A stretch of DNA of 64,000 nt from Ligustrum vulgare (lineage: Eukaryota > Streptophyta > Magnoliopsida > Lamiales > Oleaceae). The DNA is taken from NCBI GenBank assembly GCA_963555705.1, contig OY743190.1, positions 19,537,491 to 19,601,490 of the forward strand. Direction: 5' to 3'. Positions 14,561-27,614 of this stretch are shown here, one piece after another. How positions within the stretch are numbered: position 1 is the first letter of the stretch; each line of letters starts with the position of its first letter. The notes under the pieces were generated by a model. It was not told the origin of the DNA. It ran no database searches and saw nothing but the letters and a program-made list of their open reading frames with translations. Both the position numbers and the translations under genes were made by a program.

Positions 14561-15388
14561 TTATTCTTCCTCTTTGATTGAAGTCTCCTCGAGCTCGATG
14601 TCCTGATTCTGCATTGTTGACAATTGGACAAAGATATGTTCATGGCAGCTATTTTCTTCTGGTTGATCCACTCTTTCAAGTTCTTCTTTTTCTTCAACTG
14701 TTTCAACCAATTTTTCTGGCTCCTCTGATCTTTGCACCTGAATTTCTGGTAATGGAAATGGCTGACTCTCTGTCATGCTTACTGTCCACTGCTCCATCAA
14801 CTTCTTAATTTCAGCTTGTTGTTTTTGCAATTCCTGATTTATCAAATCTTCATTGTCAAAATCTTTAGTTTCAGCTTGAACTGCATGTATTGGTGGACAC
14901 TCCTCTGGTGGTCTTTCTGTTCCGCTAACTGCCAAATGCTCCATCTGATCTCTCATTTCATTCAATTCAGCCCATTGATCTTGGAGTAGCTGTAGTAGCA
15001 AATCTTTGTTGGATATACATTCTTTGACCTGTTGTTTCCCCACTTGCTGATAGTGAAAATCTGTCTGTAGTTCTTGAAAATTCTCTTGTTGATCTTCTAG
15101 CAACTGTAATAATAAATCTCTGTTGCGATCACTTTGCTGTTGTTGTTGCTGTTGGAAAAATTGCAGGCTATGGAGAATCTATTATTTGACCCCGAGAAAT
15201 TTGGCTGCTCGTTCCAGTAAGGATTATAAGCTTGAAAATATGAACTCCTCTGCTGCATGTGACTATTTCTCCAATAATTATCCTGATCAATCTCTGGCTT
15301 TGCCTAATGTGCGAAAGGACAATCTTGGATGGCATGATTTTCACAGCAGAAGTTACAAATCTGATAAGTTTGAATTGCAACTTGATCA
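14561..15388 (-). pseudogene. Element H gag C-terminal remnant with coiled-coil repeats
   Basis: The minus-strand reading begins with a zinc knuckle, CNFCCENHAIQDC (C-x2-C), at about 15320-15360. It passes a YNPYWNEQPNF motif, the counterpart of YNPGWRNHPNF in other elements here, then a Gln run, and continues as an open 180-codon ORF at 14561-15103. That ORF is rich in Glu, Gln and Leu and contains three related units (DLLLQLLEDQ, DLLLQLLQDQ, DLINQELQKQ), probably a coiled coil. The N-terminal capsid is missing. The units and tail are not Athila gag as seen in F and J. Confidence 0.6.
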
Positions 15389-15393
15389 TGGAG

Positions 15394-17019
15394 TGACTCG
15401 ATGTAAAATCTACCCTCCAAGTATAAAGGGGTCAGGTTATAGCCTAGCAATAATCCAGGGTCATTCTTCCTAGAGATTTTATTGGTATAATAATATTTGC
15501 TAAATTCGAAACCTAACTATGATTTCAATTGTGTTAAAATGAATTTGGAGATAATATAATTAAATTGCAATGAAAGGGAATTCGAGCGGAGTTATTCTTT
15601 CGCTATCAATTGGGCTTTTCAAATAAGATTAGTGTGAATTTTCTTGATATCGATAAGATTTAAACTCATTAGCAGAAAATTAGTCAATTTATTTTATTGC
15701 ATTTAGTCGAGCATGTTGTGTGCATATTCAATACATACCACATCAGCAACATTCATCCAAGTAAATAATTTGAAAACTTAAAACAATTTGTAAACGTTTA
15801 TCAATAACAAGAATTCATCCATAAGAAATTAAACATACCCATTGAAGCTAAGAATAACTTCCCTCAAATGTAACTTAGCCGAACATAATTGAATTAACCA
15901 AAATAAAATTCATCCAAACAATAACCATTACTAAAGAACGAAATTCAAATTTGAAAATGAAAATTCAACAACTAAAAATATATTAAAATCAACTAACATC
16001 AATAATCTAAAAATTCTATAACCAACATTATAACTCAAACTAAACTAATGTCAATAATCTGAAATTATAGAAATTAACATAGAACAATCAAAAATCTAAG
16101 CAAAATGTGAATAAAAACTGGAACCAATCACCCAAATCGAGGGTTGCTGAGTTGTGTGGTTGGGAACGGTGGGGGCAGCTTCGTGCGCATCTTCTTCTGC
16201 TGAGGACTTGCTGGTTTTTCTCAGAGAAGGGATGCTGATTCAGGTTGGCGACTGATGAGGGTGAGGTGCAGCTGGCTGGCACTGGTTGGTTGTTTGCGTG
16301 AGAGTCCCAGCAGAAAAATGTGAGGTTGAGGGAAGAGATAGTGAGGGCGGTTCTGGTTGAGTGGAAGTTGCTGTGAGATGTTGATGAAGATGGTTGGCGG
16401 TTTTGATGAAGTCTGGGGAGCGACTGGTCGTTGACGGAGGAGAGGACAGAGGAGAGGGAAAGCTGCGGCTGGAAAGATGAGGCTAAGGGAAGAGGTGTTG
16501 CTGCTGGGTGAGTTGAGACGAAGACAGAGGAGAGTTGCGGCTGGTTGTTTGAGTGAGATGGTGAATGAAGATGGTGAAGTTGGTCCCTCACAGAGAATTC
16601 AGAGAAAAATGGCGGATGCTGAGGTTTTGGTGAAAGAGAGATGGAGACAGAGAGTAGGCAGCGAGGGAGAGAAGAGAAGAGAAGAGAAGGGGGCTGCGTG
16701 AGGCTTCTGGGTTGTGTCTGGTTTTTGCTGTAGAGACCGATGATAGGGCCAGCTGGTGTGCTGTAGACGGTGAGTAGTAGGTTTTCTTTCAATTTGGGCT
16801 TTTTCGGGTCCATTAAACTAGGGATTTTTGAGATAAAATTGTCCAAAATGTACCTGCAATTAAATAAATGAAATTATTAACAAATAATATCAATTTAGAG
16901 TTTAACAAATAAAATTGAATCTTTAATAACTTTTACTCTAAATTACAAAATTTAAATCCCCAAAATTGTATTTTTCATTTATTTGTCTACCTAAAATACG
17001 TAAAATTGGACACTAATCA
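15394..17019 (-). mobile_element. Solo LTR in element H (Athila-related)
   Basis: The segment runs TGACTCGATGTAAAATC to GGACACTAATCA on the plus strand and is flanked by a perfect TGGAG duplication (15389-15393 and 17020-17024). Its 1626 bp show the LTR architecture of D, E and H on the minus strand: start TGATTAGTGTCC, a CT-rich middle, and an AAAGGGGTCAGG-like block near the 3' end. A 252-codon Ser/Pro-rich ORF (16088-16846) lies in the CT-rich part and is not a gene. This is the deepest layer of the nest. Confidence 0.85.
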
Positions 17020-17212
17020 TGGAGCCATTGATAAAGGTTCACTGCCATCTTGCTGTGTTGCCTCCAACTATCTCAATATTCATTCAATACCTGAGAAGGA
17101 GACAATTCACAACTTTTTAAAAAAACTAAAAAAAATAATAAAAAAAAAAAAAATACAAATACAAATTCAAACTAAAGCAAGAACTAATTGATATCGATAT
17201 TAATATAAAAAC

Positions 17213-17231
17213 AGTCCCCGGCAACGGCTCC
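17213..17231 (-). other. Primer-binding site of element H (tRNA-Asp type)
   Basis: The minus strand reads TGGAGCCGTTGCCGGGGAC just after the LTR end GGTGAACA and a short T-rich spacer. It is one base from the Athila consensus TGGCGCCGTTGCCGGGGA. Confidence 0.8.
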
Positions 17232-17238
17232 AAAAACT

Positions 17239-18760
17239 TGTTCACCAATATCTCGCGATGCAAGATATCCCCACAAGTGTACGGGTCGTGAGAAGTAATA
17301 AAGTGGACATAAGAGTCCGGACTATCGTCCCATGGAAACTGCTATTAATTATCGAAATATGTTAGTTCTATACCTTATTTGAAAGGACGAAATAATTTGA
17401 GATTTTAAACTAAAACTAAGACAATACTTAAAGAATTAAAATTACGAAATTTGTTTTATTTTTAAAAACGATTGTAAAGTAGTTGGGATTCACGATTTCA
17501 CCTAGCCAATTAAATCAATTCCAATTCCAGTTTTATTTTCTAAATATGCATTCGGTCGAATTCACTAATTTAAATTGAAATTCATCTCTCGAGTTTAAAT
17601 CAATTCTACCTAAATAAGTCAACCATGTATCTATAGCGGGTCTGAATATTCCTTATCTAGATGCAATAAACACAAGAATTCACACACGACCGCAATAATA
17701 ACAAAAGTATATCTCTATCTCTTGTTCAATTACTGGATTTATTACCACGTTCTAAGATATTAACTCACCTCTCGGATTATGAAAATAACTCAATATATCA
17801 TGAATTGGTGATCAAGCAATTCAAGCATTAAGAACAATAATAAATCAATACATGCAACAAAATCGTTAAAACAACGGAATTTGGAATTAAAATAATCCGA
17901 CTAGGCTACATCGTTCATTCCAACATAGAATTTAGTTACACATCATTGATAAAGAACAAAAATAGTAAATATAAGCATTCATTGAAAGTAGTATAAAGAA
18001 CGGAAATTTTGCACCAAGTATCTATTCTTCAATTATCTTCAATTCACGCGTCTTTGCAACACTTGATTCCCCAATAATTTGATTTTGAATTCTCTATTGT
18101 GGCTCGTTCTATGGAGAGGCAAATGTTCAGATTTTGTGCCTCATGTGTTGTATATATAGGTTTTGGAGAAAACCTAGGTCAAAAAGCCCAAAGCCTGTTA
18201 AAAATCGCGAGAAAAATCTGATCTGCTGCCCAGTCGGATAATCGTGCAATCGCGTGGTAGAAACCCTAGAGATTGCGTGGTAGACACTAAAACTCTTGGG
18301 TTATGAATTTGAGGTAATTCCCGATTGCTCAGTAGGATTTCAGCGATCACGTGACATGTAATTTCCATCTTTTCTCGGCTGTATAAGTTAGTCCCCGACC
18401 TTTAATTACAGCCTTAGTTCTCCACTTTCAATTGTTGCGATTTAGTCCCCAAACTTTATATTCTTCTTGAATTTCTCAATTAAGCTCTCAATTCCTTCAA
18501 TTGGGACCTCCAACCTCTGATTTGTTCACTTGAGCAGCATGAACCTTCCCGGTTGACGTCACATATCTCTCACTTGCTCAATTAAGCTCCAATTAACAAC
18601 CAACATTGTCGTTTTTTCCATTAATTGCTTCATTCTTCTTTGATTGGGACATTTTCTGAAAAGTAAACAAATAAACACAAATTAAGGAGCATATATTCTA
18701 AAACGAAAATAATTTCTTTTAATTTAGACATACAGATAAGTGTATAAAACACACTTATCA
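17239..18760 (-). repeat. 5' LTR of element H
   Basis: On the plus strand it runs TGTTCACCAATATCTCGCG to ACACACTTATCA, 1522 bp. It has the usual Athila-group landmarks: a block beside the primer site with CGGACTATCGTCCC and a G+C-rich patch at about 18225-18360. Its last 122 bp are duplicated at 14075-14196. Confidence 0.8.
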
Positions 18761-19085
18761 CCATCTAATCAATCTTGGTTTCGCATCCATCTTAGCAAGC
18801 AAGTATTTTAGAGCGGAGTGATCGGTATAGAGAATTACCCTAGAGCCGATGAGATAAGATCGAAATTTGTCAAAGGAAAAGACCACGGTAACATCTCTTT
18901 TTCGGTTGTTGCATAGTTCAATTGAGCATCACTCAATGTTCGGCTTGCATAATAGATCACATGCAACACTTTACCTCTCTTTTGCCCCAAAACCACTCCC
19001 ACGGCATAGTCACTAGCATCGTACATAAGCTTAAATGATAAGCTCCAATCCGGGGCCACAATAATAGGAGCCGTGATAAGCCTCT
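18639..19085. repeat. Direct repeat, right copy: LTR end of H plus RNase H of F
   Basis: This is the partner of 14075-14521. Here the LTR part is continuous with the full LTR of H and the RNase H part with the rest of F pol, so this is the original arrangement and the left copy is the derived one. Confidence 0.8.
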
Positions 19086-20590
19086 CCTTAAGAGTGTTGA
19101 AAGCCAATTGACACTCTTGAGAGAAATGGAAAGTGTTGTTCTTCTCAAGTAGAGAACAAAGAGGCTTAGTGATTTTTGAGAAATCTTTGATGAATCTCCA
19201 ATAGAAACCCGCATGCCCCAAAAAGCTCCTTCTGCCTTTCACCGAAGTAGGAGGCAATTTCTCAATAACTTAGATTTTGGCTTTATGAACCTCAATCCCC
19301 CCTTGTGAAATCCGGTGGCCAAGTACAATGCCTTCTCATGGCATTTTCCCAATTAAGCACTAGATTGGTTTCTTCACATCTTTTCAGCACTACATCAAGA
19401 TTATCCAAGCATTCATTGAAAGAAGAACCAAAAACTGAAAAATCATCCATGAATACCTCGATGAATTTTTCCACCATGTCGGAGAATATGGCCATCATAG
19501 AACGTTGAAAAGTAATCGGTGCATTGCAAAGGTCAAATGGTATCCTCCTATAAGCAAAAGTCCCAAATGGACATGTGAAGGTGGTCTTCTCTTGATCTTA
19601 GAGGGCTATCAAGATTTGATTGTAACCCGAGTATCCATCCAATAAACAATAGTGGGAGTACCCCGCCAACCTCTCAAGCATTTGGTCAAATAAAGGGGAG
19701 AGGGAAGTGATCTTTTCTAGTGGTATTGTTCAACTTCGGTAGTCAATGCACACTCTCCATCCGGTCACGAGCCTTGTAAGAATAAGCTCGTTGTTCTCAT
19801 TTTCAACCACAGTGACACCTCCTTTCTTTGGAACACATTGGACGGAACTCACCCATGCACTATCCGAGAGTGGATAGCTAATTCCCGCATCCAACCACTT
19901 CAAAGCCTCGACTTTTACCACTTCTTTTATGTTTGGATTTAGAAAGCGTTGGTGCTCCACCGGTTGTTTGAAGTCATCCTCCATGAGGATTTTATGCATA
20001 CATTGAGTAGGGCTAATACCCTTGATATCCGCCATAGTCCACCCAATAGTCATTTTAAGCATTTTCAACACCTTAAGTAGTTTTTCTACCTCCACTTCAT
20101 TCAACAAATTCGAGATAATAACCGGAAGGGTAGAAAAATCACCCAAGTATGCATACCTCAAATGTGATGGAAGAGGTTTGAGTTCAAGAGTTGGGGCTTT
20201 TTGAATGGAAGGTAGTGAAGGAGAAGAGCTCTCTTACAATTCTTCAAAATATGGCCTCTTCTTGAAGGGATAAAATTTGGAAGCCTCCAAATGTTGTGAC
20301 ATCCTTCCAATGTCTAAATCATCGTCTCCCTTAGTGGTTAAAGAGTGAGCAATGTAAGTCTCAAGGAGATCCTTAGATGATCCATGGATGAATGATGTAG
20401 CCACTTCTTGATCAATGATGTCTACTCGGGAGCATGAATTTACTTCGGAGGGATACTTAATGGATTTCATGATGTCGAATGTGATTTGCTCATCTTGAAC
20501 CCTCAATATCAATTTTCCTCCTTGCACATCAATTAGAGCCCGACCGGTTGCTAGGAAAGGTCTTCCCAAGATGATTGGAATATCAAAACT
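18761..20590 (-). pseudogene. Element F protease end, reverse transcriptase and RNase H, degenerate
   Basis: Reading the minus strand: a protease tail (IPIILGRPFLATGRALIDVQ) at about 20510-20590, the RT N-terminus at 19730-20161 ([37 protein letters not shown]), the RT catalytic box FMDD at 19442-19453, the [17 protein letters not shown] connection, and RNase H ([22 protein letters not shown]) down to 18761. Several stops and shifts occur, for example at about 19600 and 19730. The tail follows gag directly: the protease active site (DLGAS in J) has been removed, fusing gag ...HPNF... almost directly to ...IPIILGRP. Confidence 0.85.
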
Positions 20591-20599
20591 GGGAGGGTT

Positions 20600-21741
20600 T
20601 ACTTGATTTTGATTGTTGGATCAAGAAAAATTCGGATGATTCCTCCAACCCAGATTGTATGTGTTGGAGTAAGGATTTCCTTGTGGTCAGTTGAAATTTT
20701 GAGCATAATTCACATGCTCATTTGAGGTGGAAGCCATTTTGAGCATGAGATATTCCTCAACCTTGTGTGTTGCTCCACATACATCACAAATAGACACAGG
20801 AGCGTAGATTGCTTTTACCATATGTTGAGAAGACAAATCATCATATTTCTTGACTAAAAGGTCCATCTTTCCTGACAAAGCCACATATGCATCAACGTCA
20901 TGAATTCCCACGGCTTTCTTTGGTACCATGGGGTCGGTTGGCCAAGTAGAATTGTGACTAGCCATCCTCTCAAAGAGCTCAATTGCTTCATTGGGTGATT
21001 TTGTAGTGATAGCTCCATTGGAGGCCGAATCAACCGTCACTCGACTAGATGGGTTCATCCCAAGATAGAAATATTGAACTTGCATTTGCTTGGTGAACCC
21101 ATGATTTTGGCATTTTCTCAACATCTCCTTGAATCTTTCCCATGCCTCATAGAAACATTCGGTGTCAAGTTGTCGAAATGTGGAGATATCATTCTTCAAT
21201 TTAGCCACTTTTGATGGAGGAAAGTATTTTGTAGTGAACTTTTGAGCAAGATCATTCCATGTTGTAATACTTCCAAAGGGGTTGACATCTAACCATTCAT
21301 GAGCTCCATCTCTAAGGGTATGTGGAAATTACCGCTCGTTGATAGCCTCTTTGTAAATACCCAGATAATCAAAGTTACTACACATCTCCAAAAATCGCGA
21401 GATGTGATTAAATGGATTCTCCTCGGTCATTCCATAGAATTGTAGACGCCCCTTGAAGAGATTTATCACATCCGATTTAAGATGAAAATCCGGACGCCCA
21501 AATGGGGGATATGTGATGCTTCCTCGATTTTGAGTGATTAGAGGACCATGAATTGCCCCATTGGTCTATCATCTTCATCAATAGCGGGATTTGCACCATC
21601 TTGGTTGTTGTCCCCCATATTGCCTTGCATTCTTTGTTGCTCAACTTGTTCCCTTCTTTCCCTAATCCTGCTCCTATAAGTTCGTTCGGGTTCGGGATCA
21701 AATGGAAGAATGTCCCAAGTCGGACGTTGTTGCATAAACAA
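20600..21741 (-). pseudogene. Element F gag, degenerate
   Basis: The reading starts at MFMQQRPTWDILPFD (21741) and continues through an Arg-rich segment, the capsid region (FHLKSDVINLF, TTWNDLAQKFTTKYFPPS, MAKLKNDISTFRQ at about 21208) and a CDVCGATHKVEEY knuckle near 20765. In the knuckle the last Cys is replaced by Tyr. The final part reads NPGWRNHPNF-like sequence at about 20640. The structural protein would form the particle. Stops at 21538 and in the middle region inactivate it. Confidence 0.8.
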
Positions 21742-21825
21742 GGTAAGAGTACCAAGAAAATGAAAATAAAAAGAAGAAAGAGATGAGAATGAGAAGACAA
21801 TTCAATTGAAAAAAAATAAGATCAA

Positions 21826-21844
21826 TCCCCGACAACGGCGCCAA
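21826..21844 (-). other. Primer-binding site of element F (tRNA-Asp type)
   Basis: The minus strand reads TGGCGCCGTTGTCGGGGA, one base from the Athila consensus, immediately inside the 5' LTR. Confidence 0.85.
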
Positions 21845-21849
21845 AAACT

Positions 21850-23538
21850 GGTTCGCTAAAATCGTATACGGAAAATGCACGGTTCGCGTTCAAGTAGTAA
21901 AGTGGACTCGAAAAGTCCGGGTTATCGTACCCACGATGATTGATTAATTTGTAACTAAACTTGTTGATTTCATTTTAAAAAAAAGTCAAGTAACATAAAA
22001 GTTTGGTTTGGTGGTGAATTACTAACTATAAGTGACATAAATAAGAAACATGACGATATGAAAACTAGTTAACTAAAGAAAATATGTAAGAAAATATAAA
22101 AACTAGAATTAAAACTAATTATTCAAAGTGACCTAATGACAACAAGAACTTGGTGACTAAAATAAGTTAGAAAACATAAGACAAGGTAAATTTAGTTATT
22201 ATAACTACACTAATATCTTCTTTCAAAAATCAATTAGTGGTAATCAATCAATTAACCAAATTACATGGGAAATTCTAAATTCAACCTAACATGTACATGT
22301 ATAATGACTTACAAATACAATTCAAAATATTGACAACATTTTAAGATTACATAAACATAAAATAACATTCCTAATCATAAAAACATAAACATAAATACTC
22401 AATATCCATAAAAAATCTAAAATGCTTAATTAAAACTACACTAGTTAAATATTCTAACAAATAACATTAACCCATAATAATACAACAACAACATTTAACA
22501 AATAACATAAACATATAATAACAATCTAAATAAGGTATTACAATTAAACTAGTAAAGAGAACTCCCTTCTAGTGAACTTTTTGAAGAGAGCATTTCATGG
22601 GTTCTTCACTTTGAAGCAGAATTTCTCCTTCAACAATAAATATTTTCAACAACCCAAGCTTAAAGCATTAAATACATTAAAGATATAAAATGTTTTTGAT
22701 GAAAATGTGAGAGAATAACAAAAATCAAAAGCATAAACAACAACAAAATACTTGAATATAAGAAAACATTACTAAAACATAAAAACATTAATTGAAAATT
22801 GCATTAAAGAAGTGAATGTTTAAGAGAAAAATACAAGAAAATAAGAAAAATGCAAGAACTTACTTCCAACCCTAGCAAAGTGAGGAAAAAATCTATTTAT
22901 ATCCACTAAAACAACTCAAAAACACCCAAAAAACACAAAGATCAGCGTAAAATAGCGTTATGGGCCGGATCGGGCCGGCGGGGCTAACCCGTATTGGCCC
23001 AGGAATTTTTGTTTGTTTGTTTGTTTTTAATTTATTTTAAAGCCTCACGATCGCGCGGTATTAAATTCAGGACCAAGTTTGGTCCTGGGTCCGTTTCGAG
23101 CCATGGTTCGCTCCTGCGGCTCGGATTAGACACGCGTTTGCGTGATTCAGCTGAGTCATGGTCTTTGCAGCCAAGTCCTTTTGTAATTGCCATGAGGTCC
23201 TTCATCTTTCAATGATGATCAATTAAGTCCCCAAATTTTCAGATTTCTTTCAAATATGTCCTTCTAAAATTGCACTTTAGGTCCTTCAACTTTTGGAATC
23301 TTGCAATTTGGTCCCTTGGCTAATTGCGCAGCTCGTCCAGAACTTCCCAAAAGTGACAAAATGGTCCCCAAACTTCCAATTTCAACATAGTTTGCACTCC
23401 TTTTGTGATTTTTGGCCTCAAACTTGGATATTAACCTATTTAAACTCAAAATATGCATAAATTAGTAGATATTTGCTCAAGATATTCCAAAATATGTTAA
23501 TTTAAAGATATAAAAAATGTATAAAAATGCACCTAACA
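21850..23538 (-). repeat. 5' LTR of element F
   Basis: On the plus strand it runs GGTTCGCTAAAATCG (first base mutated from T) to ACCTAACA. It is 1689 bp, the same length as 7287-8975, with small compensating indels. Confidence 0.9.
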
Positions 23539-23543
23539 CATAA

Positions 23544-24817
23544 CATTAGTGAGCCATTTACTGAAAGGTGCAAGGGTGAGTTGTGAAGAATATGGTGCAA
23601 ACCACGTTACTACAGACTACCCCATTTTGGCGTGTCCATTGGAGTAGGTTGATTATATGAAAGGGGGTTAGTGCCAGAACAATCCCTATTCTAACACTCG
23701 CAACCTAGGTTAGCACAATAATCCTAACTTTACTTGGAAAGACCACAATAATGGACCAATTGTGCCTTAATATCATACTGAAGAAAAAAAGCACGTGCTG
23801 GAAGAGATGTTCGATAAATTCATGGAGAAAATCGAACAATTTATGGCTAAAACATATCATTTTATGAGAAAGACTGAAACTACATTCTAGAATCAGCAGC
23901 AGATAGCACATGTCTTAACTAACAGAGCTCCAGGTACATTTCTAGGAAACATTGAGGTAAACCTAAAAGAACAGATCATGGCTATCAATGTTTTAGAAAA
24001 TGGGGAAAATGCAATCACTACACGCAGTGGTGTGTAGTTTCCCGAAATTCATGTGAAAAAGCCAACTGGAGTTCCTAAAACGGTCGTGGAAGTTGGGGAA
24101 ACAGTGGTTGAAAAGGAAGAGGGACATAAGGTAAAATCGAAAATTAAGCCTCATGAGTCCCCTATCTCATTCCCACAAAGGCTAAAGAAAACAAAAGAAG
24201 ACAACCGGTTCAACAAATTTGTTAATATGATAAGAGAATTGCACATAAATATCCCATTCTTGGAGGCCATTATACAGATCCAAATTTATGCAGATCCTTT
24301 GAAAAAGATGATGTCTAGTAAAAAGAAGCTTGAGGAACTTGAAGAGGTAGCTATGAACGACGAGTGCAGGACAATCTTGTAAAAGAAGCTGCCACCTATG
24401 TTTAAAGATCAAAGGAGCTTTTTTATACCTTGCATCATTGGAGATATACGGTTTAACAAAGTATTGTGTGATCTTGGTTAAAGTATAAATTTGATGCCCA
24501 TATCTGTGTACAAGAAGTTGAGATTGGGTGAGCCAAAGCAAATCAATATCAAGTTGCAGCTAGATGATCGCTCAATTTTTATCCATATGGAGTTGTGGAG
24601 GATGCATTGGTGAAGACTGAGAAATTCATATTTCCTGCTGATTTCATCATTTTGGACATGGAGGAGGATGAGCACATTCCATTGATACTTGGTCGACCAT
24701 TCCTAGCCACTACACGAGCAATAATAGATGTGAAAGAAGGACAGGTAGTGCTTCGGGTTGAAAATGAAGAGGTAACTTTCACAATGAATCAATTTAATGC
24801 ACATGATCCACAACCAT
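23544..24817 (+). pseudogene. Element D gag end and retropepsin-like protease, degenerate
   Basis: After F, the D reading resumes with a knuckle-like CEEYGANHVTT, then HNNPNF at about 23720. At 24053-24382 follows an open stretch with PISFPQRLKKTKED and LHINIPFLEAI. The protease reads CDLG-SINLMP at about 24465-24500, with the catalytic Asp kept but a stop (TAA) in place of the Ala of DLGAS. It then continues to FIFPADFIILDMEEDEHIPL and ILGRPFLATTRAIIDV, ending with a stop after 24817. There is no RT after it: the sequence passes straight into noncoding DNA. Confidence 0.8.
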
Positions 24818-27575
24818 AAAGTTGTTCAGAATTGATGTGGATTGGACAATTAGCTACTAGGAGCACTTTGAGTAAAAGACCATAGCAGATGATGAGGGCT
24901 CAACTTCTTGTTTCATGCCACCCTGATAGATTGTGCCACAAAGTCTAGTTCTAGACTATAAATGAAGCGATTGTTAGGAGGCAATCAATTTCTCAAACCC
25001 TTTGCTTAGTTGTTTTATTTATTGCTTTTGAGCCATTTCATTGCTTGATATTGCATTTTAGGCGAACTAGTATGTTTAAAATGCATACATTGTAGGTGTT
25101 TTAACTAATTATAGTATTCTATTTTGCATGTTTGAGCATTAGGAGTAGTTTTTAGTTTTCATTGAATTCTTGTTTGTTTTGTCGCAAATCATCATAATCA
25201 CTAACTTAACACCCTAGTCTAGGATATGATAATATAATTTAGGGGTTGTTTGCACGCATCACAATCATTTGGAGGCCAAAAACAAGGTAGGAACCAAAAC
25301 GGAGCAACACATGAAATTGAGGGCATTCTACCAAGAATTACACTGTGCAGCTACACGGAATTCCTACCATACTGTCGCACGATTAAAATTTGGGCAGTTT
25401 GCCCAGATTTATACAATACACAGGTTTTCATTTTTTCACAACTTCGACTCATTTTTATCCCCCCAAATCCCACCCATAATTGAGTCTTAAAGCATTATCC
25501 AATGTTTGGACATCATATTGACTCAAATCCATGTCTTGCATCATATCAAAAAGATATGGATTTGTTACAATTTTATGAGATTATGCATGATTCTTGAGTT
25601 CTTCATGTCTTATTTAAAATTTGACGTTGTGAATGATCATATTTGGAGTATAGAATTAGGAGTAATTAGGTGAAAATTTTTGGTTCAATTCAAGTCTTCA
25701 AATCTATGCTTTCTCTTGATTTCTTTCTATGCACACCACATGTTTAATAAAATGCCACAATGAGTAGTTCTTCGCGTTTTTGCAAATTTTTTTTTTGGAT
25801 AATCATCTTCAGTGCATATTATATATCATATATTCATCACTCATCCATGATTTGCACTGATTTAAGGTATAGAACTAGAAGTAGACATCATTGCAAGCCC
25901 CAAAGGATCATTGCACCAGATTTCAGTTTTATGTCACCTACTTCATCATACATTTTCATGACCCAAATGAACTCTGTTTGCTCTAAATTTTTAACATGTT
26001 ATAGACCAAGTTATATAATTTCATATGCCCAGTACATGTCTCAGGAAATTTTTACTTTTTCAAGGCGATGTCAATGACTGAATATTAGTGGTCAACCATG
26101 CTTAAAAATCAGAATTTTGATATATCATAGTTTGGGAGTGTTGTATTGATTTGTTTCAGTTCCTACATGATAAATGTGCTTCTATTGGTTTTTAATCCTT
26201 GTTTAAAAGGGACATATCATTGTGAGACACTTCAAGCCAACACATGGAAAAGCAAGAAAATGGTCTAATCATCCAAGAAACAAAAAAGTCAAAGCTTCAA
26301 TATGGTGACATCACCTCTCCAAACCCGGGAAGTACTTGACCCCTCTTTTTGTTTTGAGTTTATTTGATTATTATATTTGATATAAATTGAGGGAAATGTA
26401 TATTCCTAGTTGGGGGTGGGAATCTCATTCATGGGATTTTATTTACATGTGCATTCAATTTTGGGGTATAAAACTCATAAATATTTGAAAATTTTCAAAT
26501 TTTTTTGTTGATTTGTTTATTATTTATGATTTAGTTTGGATTAAATTTGTGCTTTAGTTAGAAAAGTAGACAACAATGAACTTGATTTTTCTTGATATTT
26601 ATCCATGTTAGACTTTATTAAACTTGAACACATAGCCATTGTCAAATAATTACTTGTGTAAGGAGAAGCTTGATATATGTGGGGTAAATTTTATGCCATT
26701 TGAACATAGGAGACTATAAAATCTCACACCTTCAGATTTTAGATCTAGAAATGTTAGTATATGTAGGCAATGATGGGTTAGGGTCTGAAATTCTTGATTT
26801 GTACCTTTGATTAAAGGGGTTTTAGTTAACAGGTATAAGCCAACACTAACATAAAAATAAATAGTCTCATTCCTCTATTCGTAGCATTTTTTACTCAAGC
26901 AAGTAAGCTTTTAAGGGTCTTTAAAACCTGGTACCCTAAATTCAACTAAATTGAGAGTTATCAGCCGAAAGCTCATTACATGGATAAATTAGAAAGCTTA
27001 AGGGAGAGAATACTTACACAAGATGCTTAAACATCTTTAACTTTTCTTTATCACCTTTGTGACTTGGGTTATTAAGTCTTTTAGGATTCTCTGAATCTAG
27101 TGCCCTAAAGTGGTCTGGCTTGGGACTCACCGACCCAAAACTCCCTATAGGGGTCACATAGAAAGTAAATAAGAAATGTATTGCACAAAGATAGGAAAAA
27201 GACAATGACATAAAAAGAAAAAGTTATCCATTTAAAAAATTAAAAAAAAGTGCTTAGTATAAGCTTAGTTGATTGAAATTCCAGTTACTGGGTGTGAGAT
27301 TGGGAATTGATTACCTTTAATCTATTGTGCATTCTTATCTAATCCTGACTGCCTTCTATGGAAACTGTAATATATGAATGTTTAGAAACCACATAAATAG
27401 CAAAGACCTCGAGATATGAGAGGAAAACTGTAAGATTGTAATCGTCAATGAGAGTTGTGAGAAATATCAAAATAAAATTTTTGTTTGACCACACGGGATT
27501 CGGGCTTGTTCATGCATGATTTTACCACATAGTGGTAAGTGTATTTTTACATGGGTTTACATTTGATTTCTTTCT

Positions 27576-27614
<39 letters not shown>

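Larger units (their letters stand above)
14522..18760 (-). mobile_element. Element H: Athila-related gag-remnant element, rearranged, in element F
   Basis: A complete right-hand LTR (17239-18760), a primer site and about 1.1 kb of native interior are oriented on the minus strand. There is no left-hand full LTR and no polymerase. A solo LTR (15394-17019) splits the interior. The LTR starts, on the minus strand, TGATAAGTGTGTTTTATACAC, the same opening as elements D and E, so H belongs to their group. The right LTR abuts F RNase H; the left junction was rebuilt by the 447-bp duplication described separately. Confidence 0.65.

Noticed and set aside
16088..16846. 252-codon Ser/Pro-rich ORF on the minus strand
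   Set aside because: It lies wholly inside a solo LTR bounded by a TGGAG duplication, in its CT-rich part; low-complexity and without a family motif.
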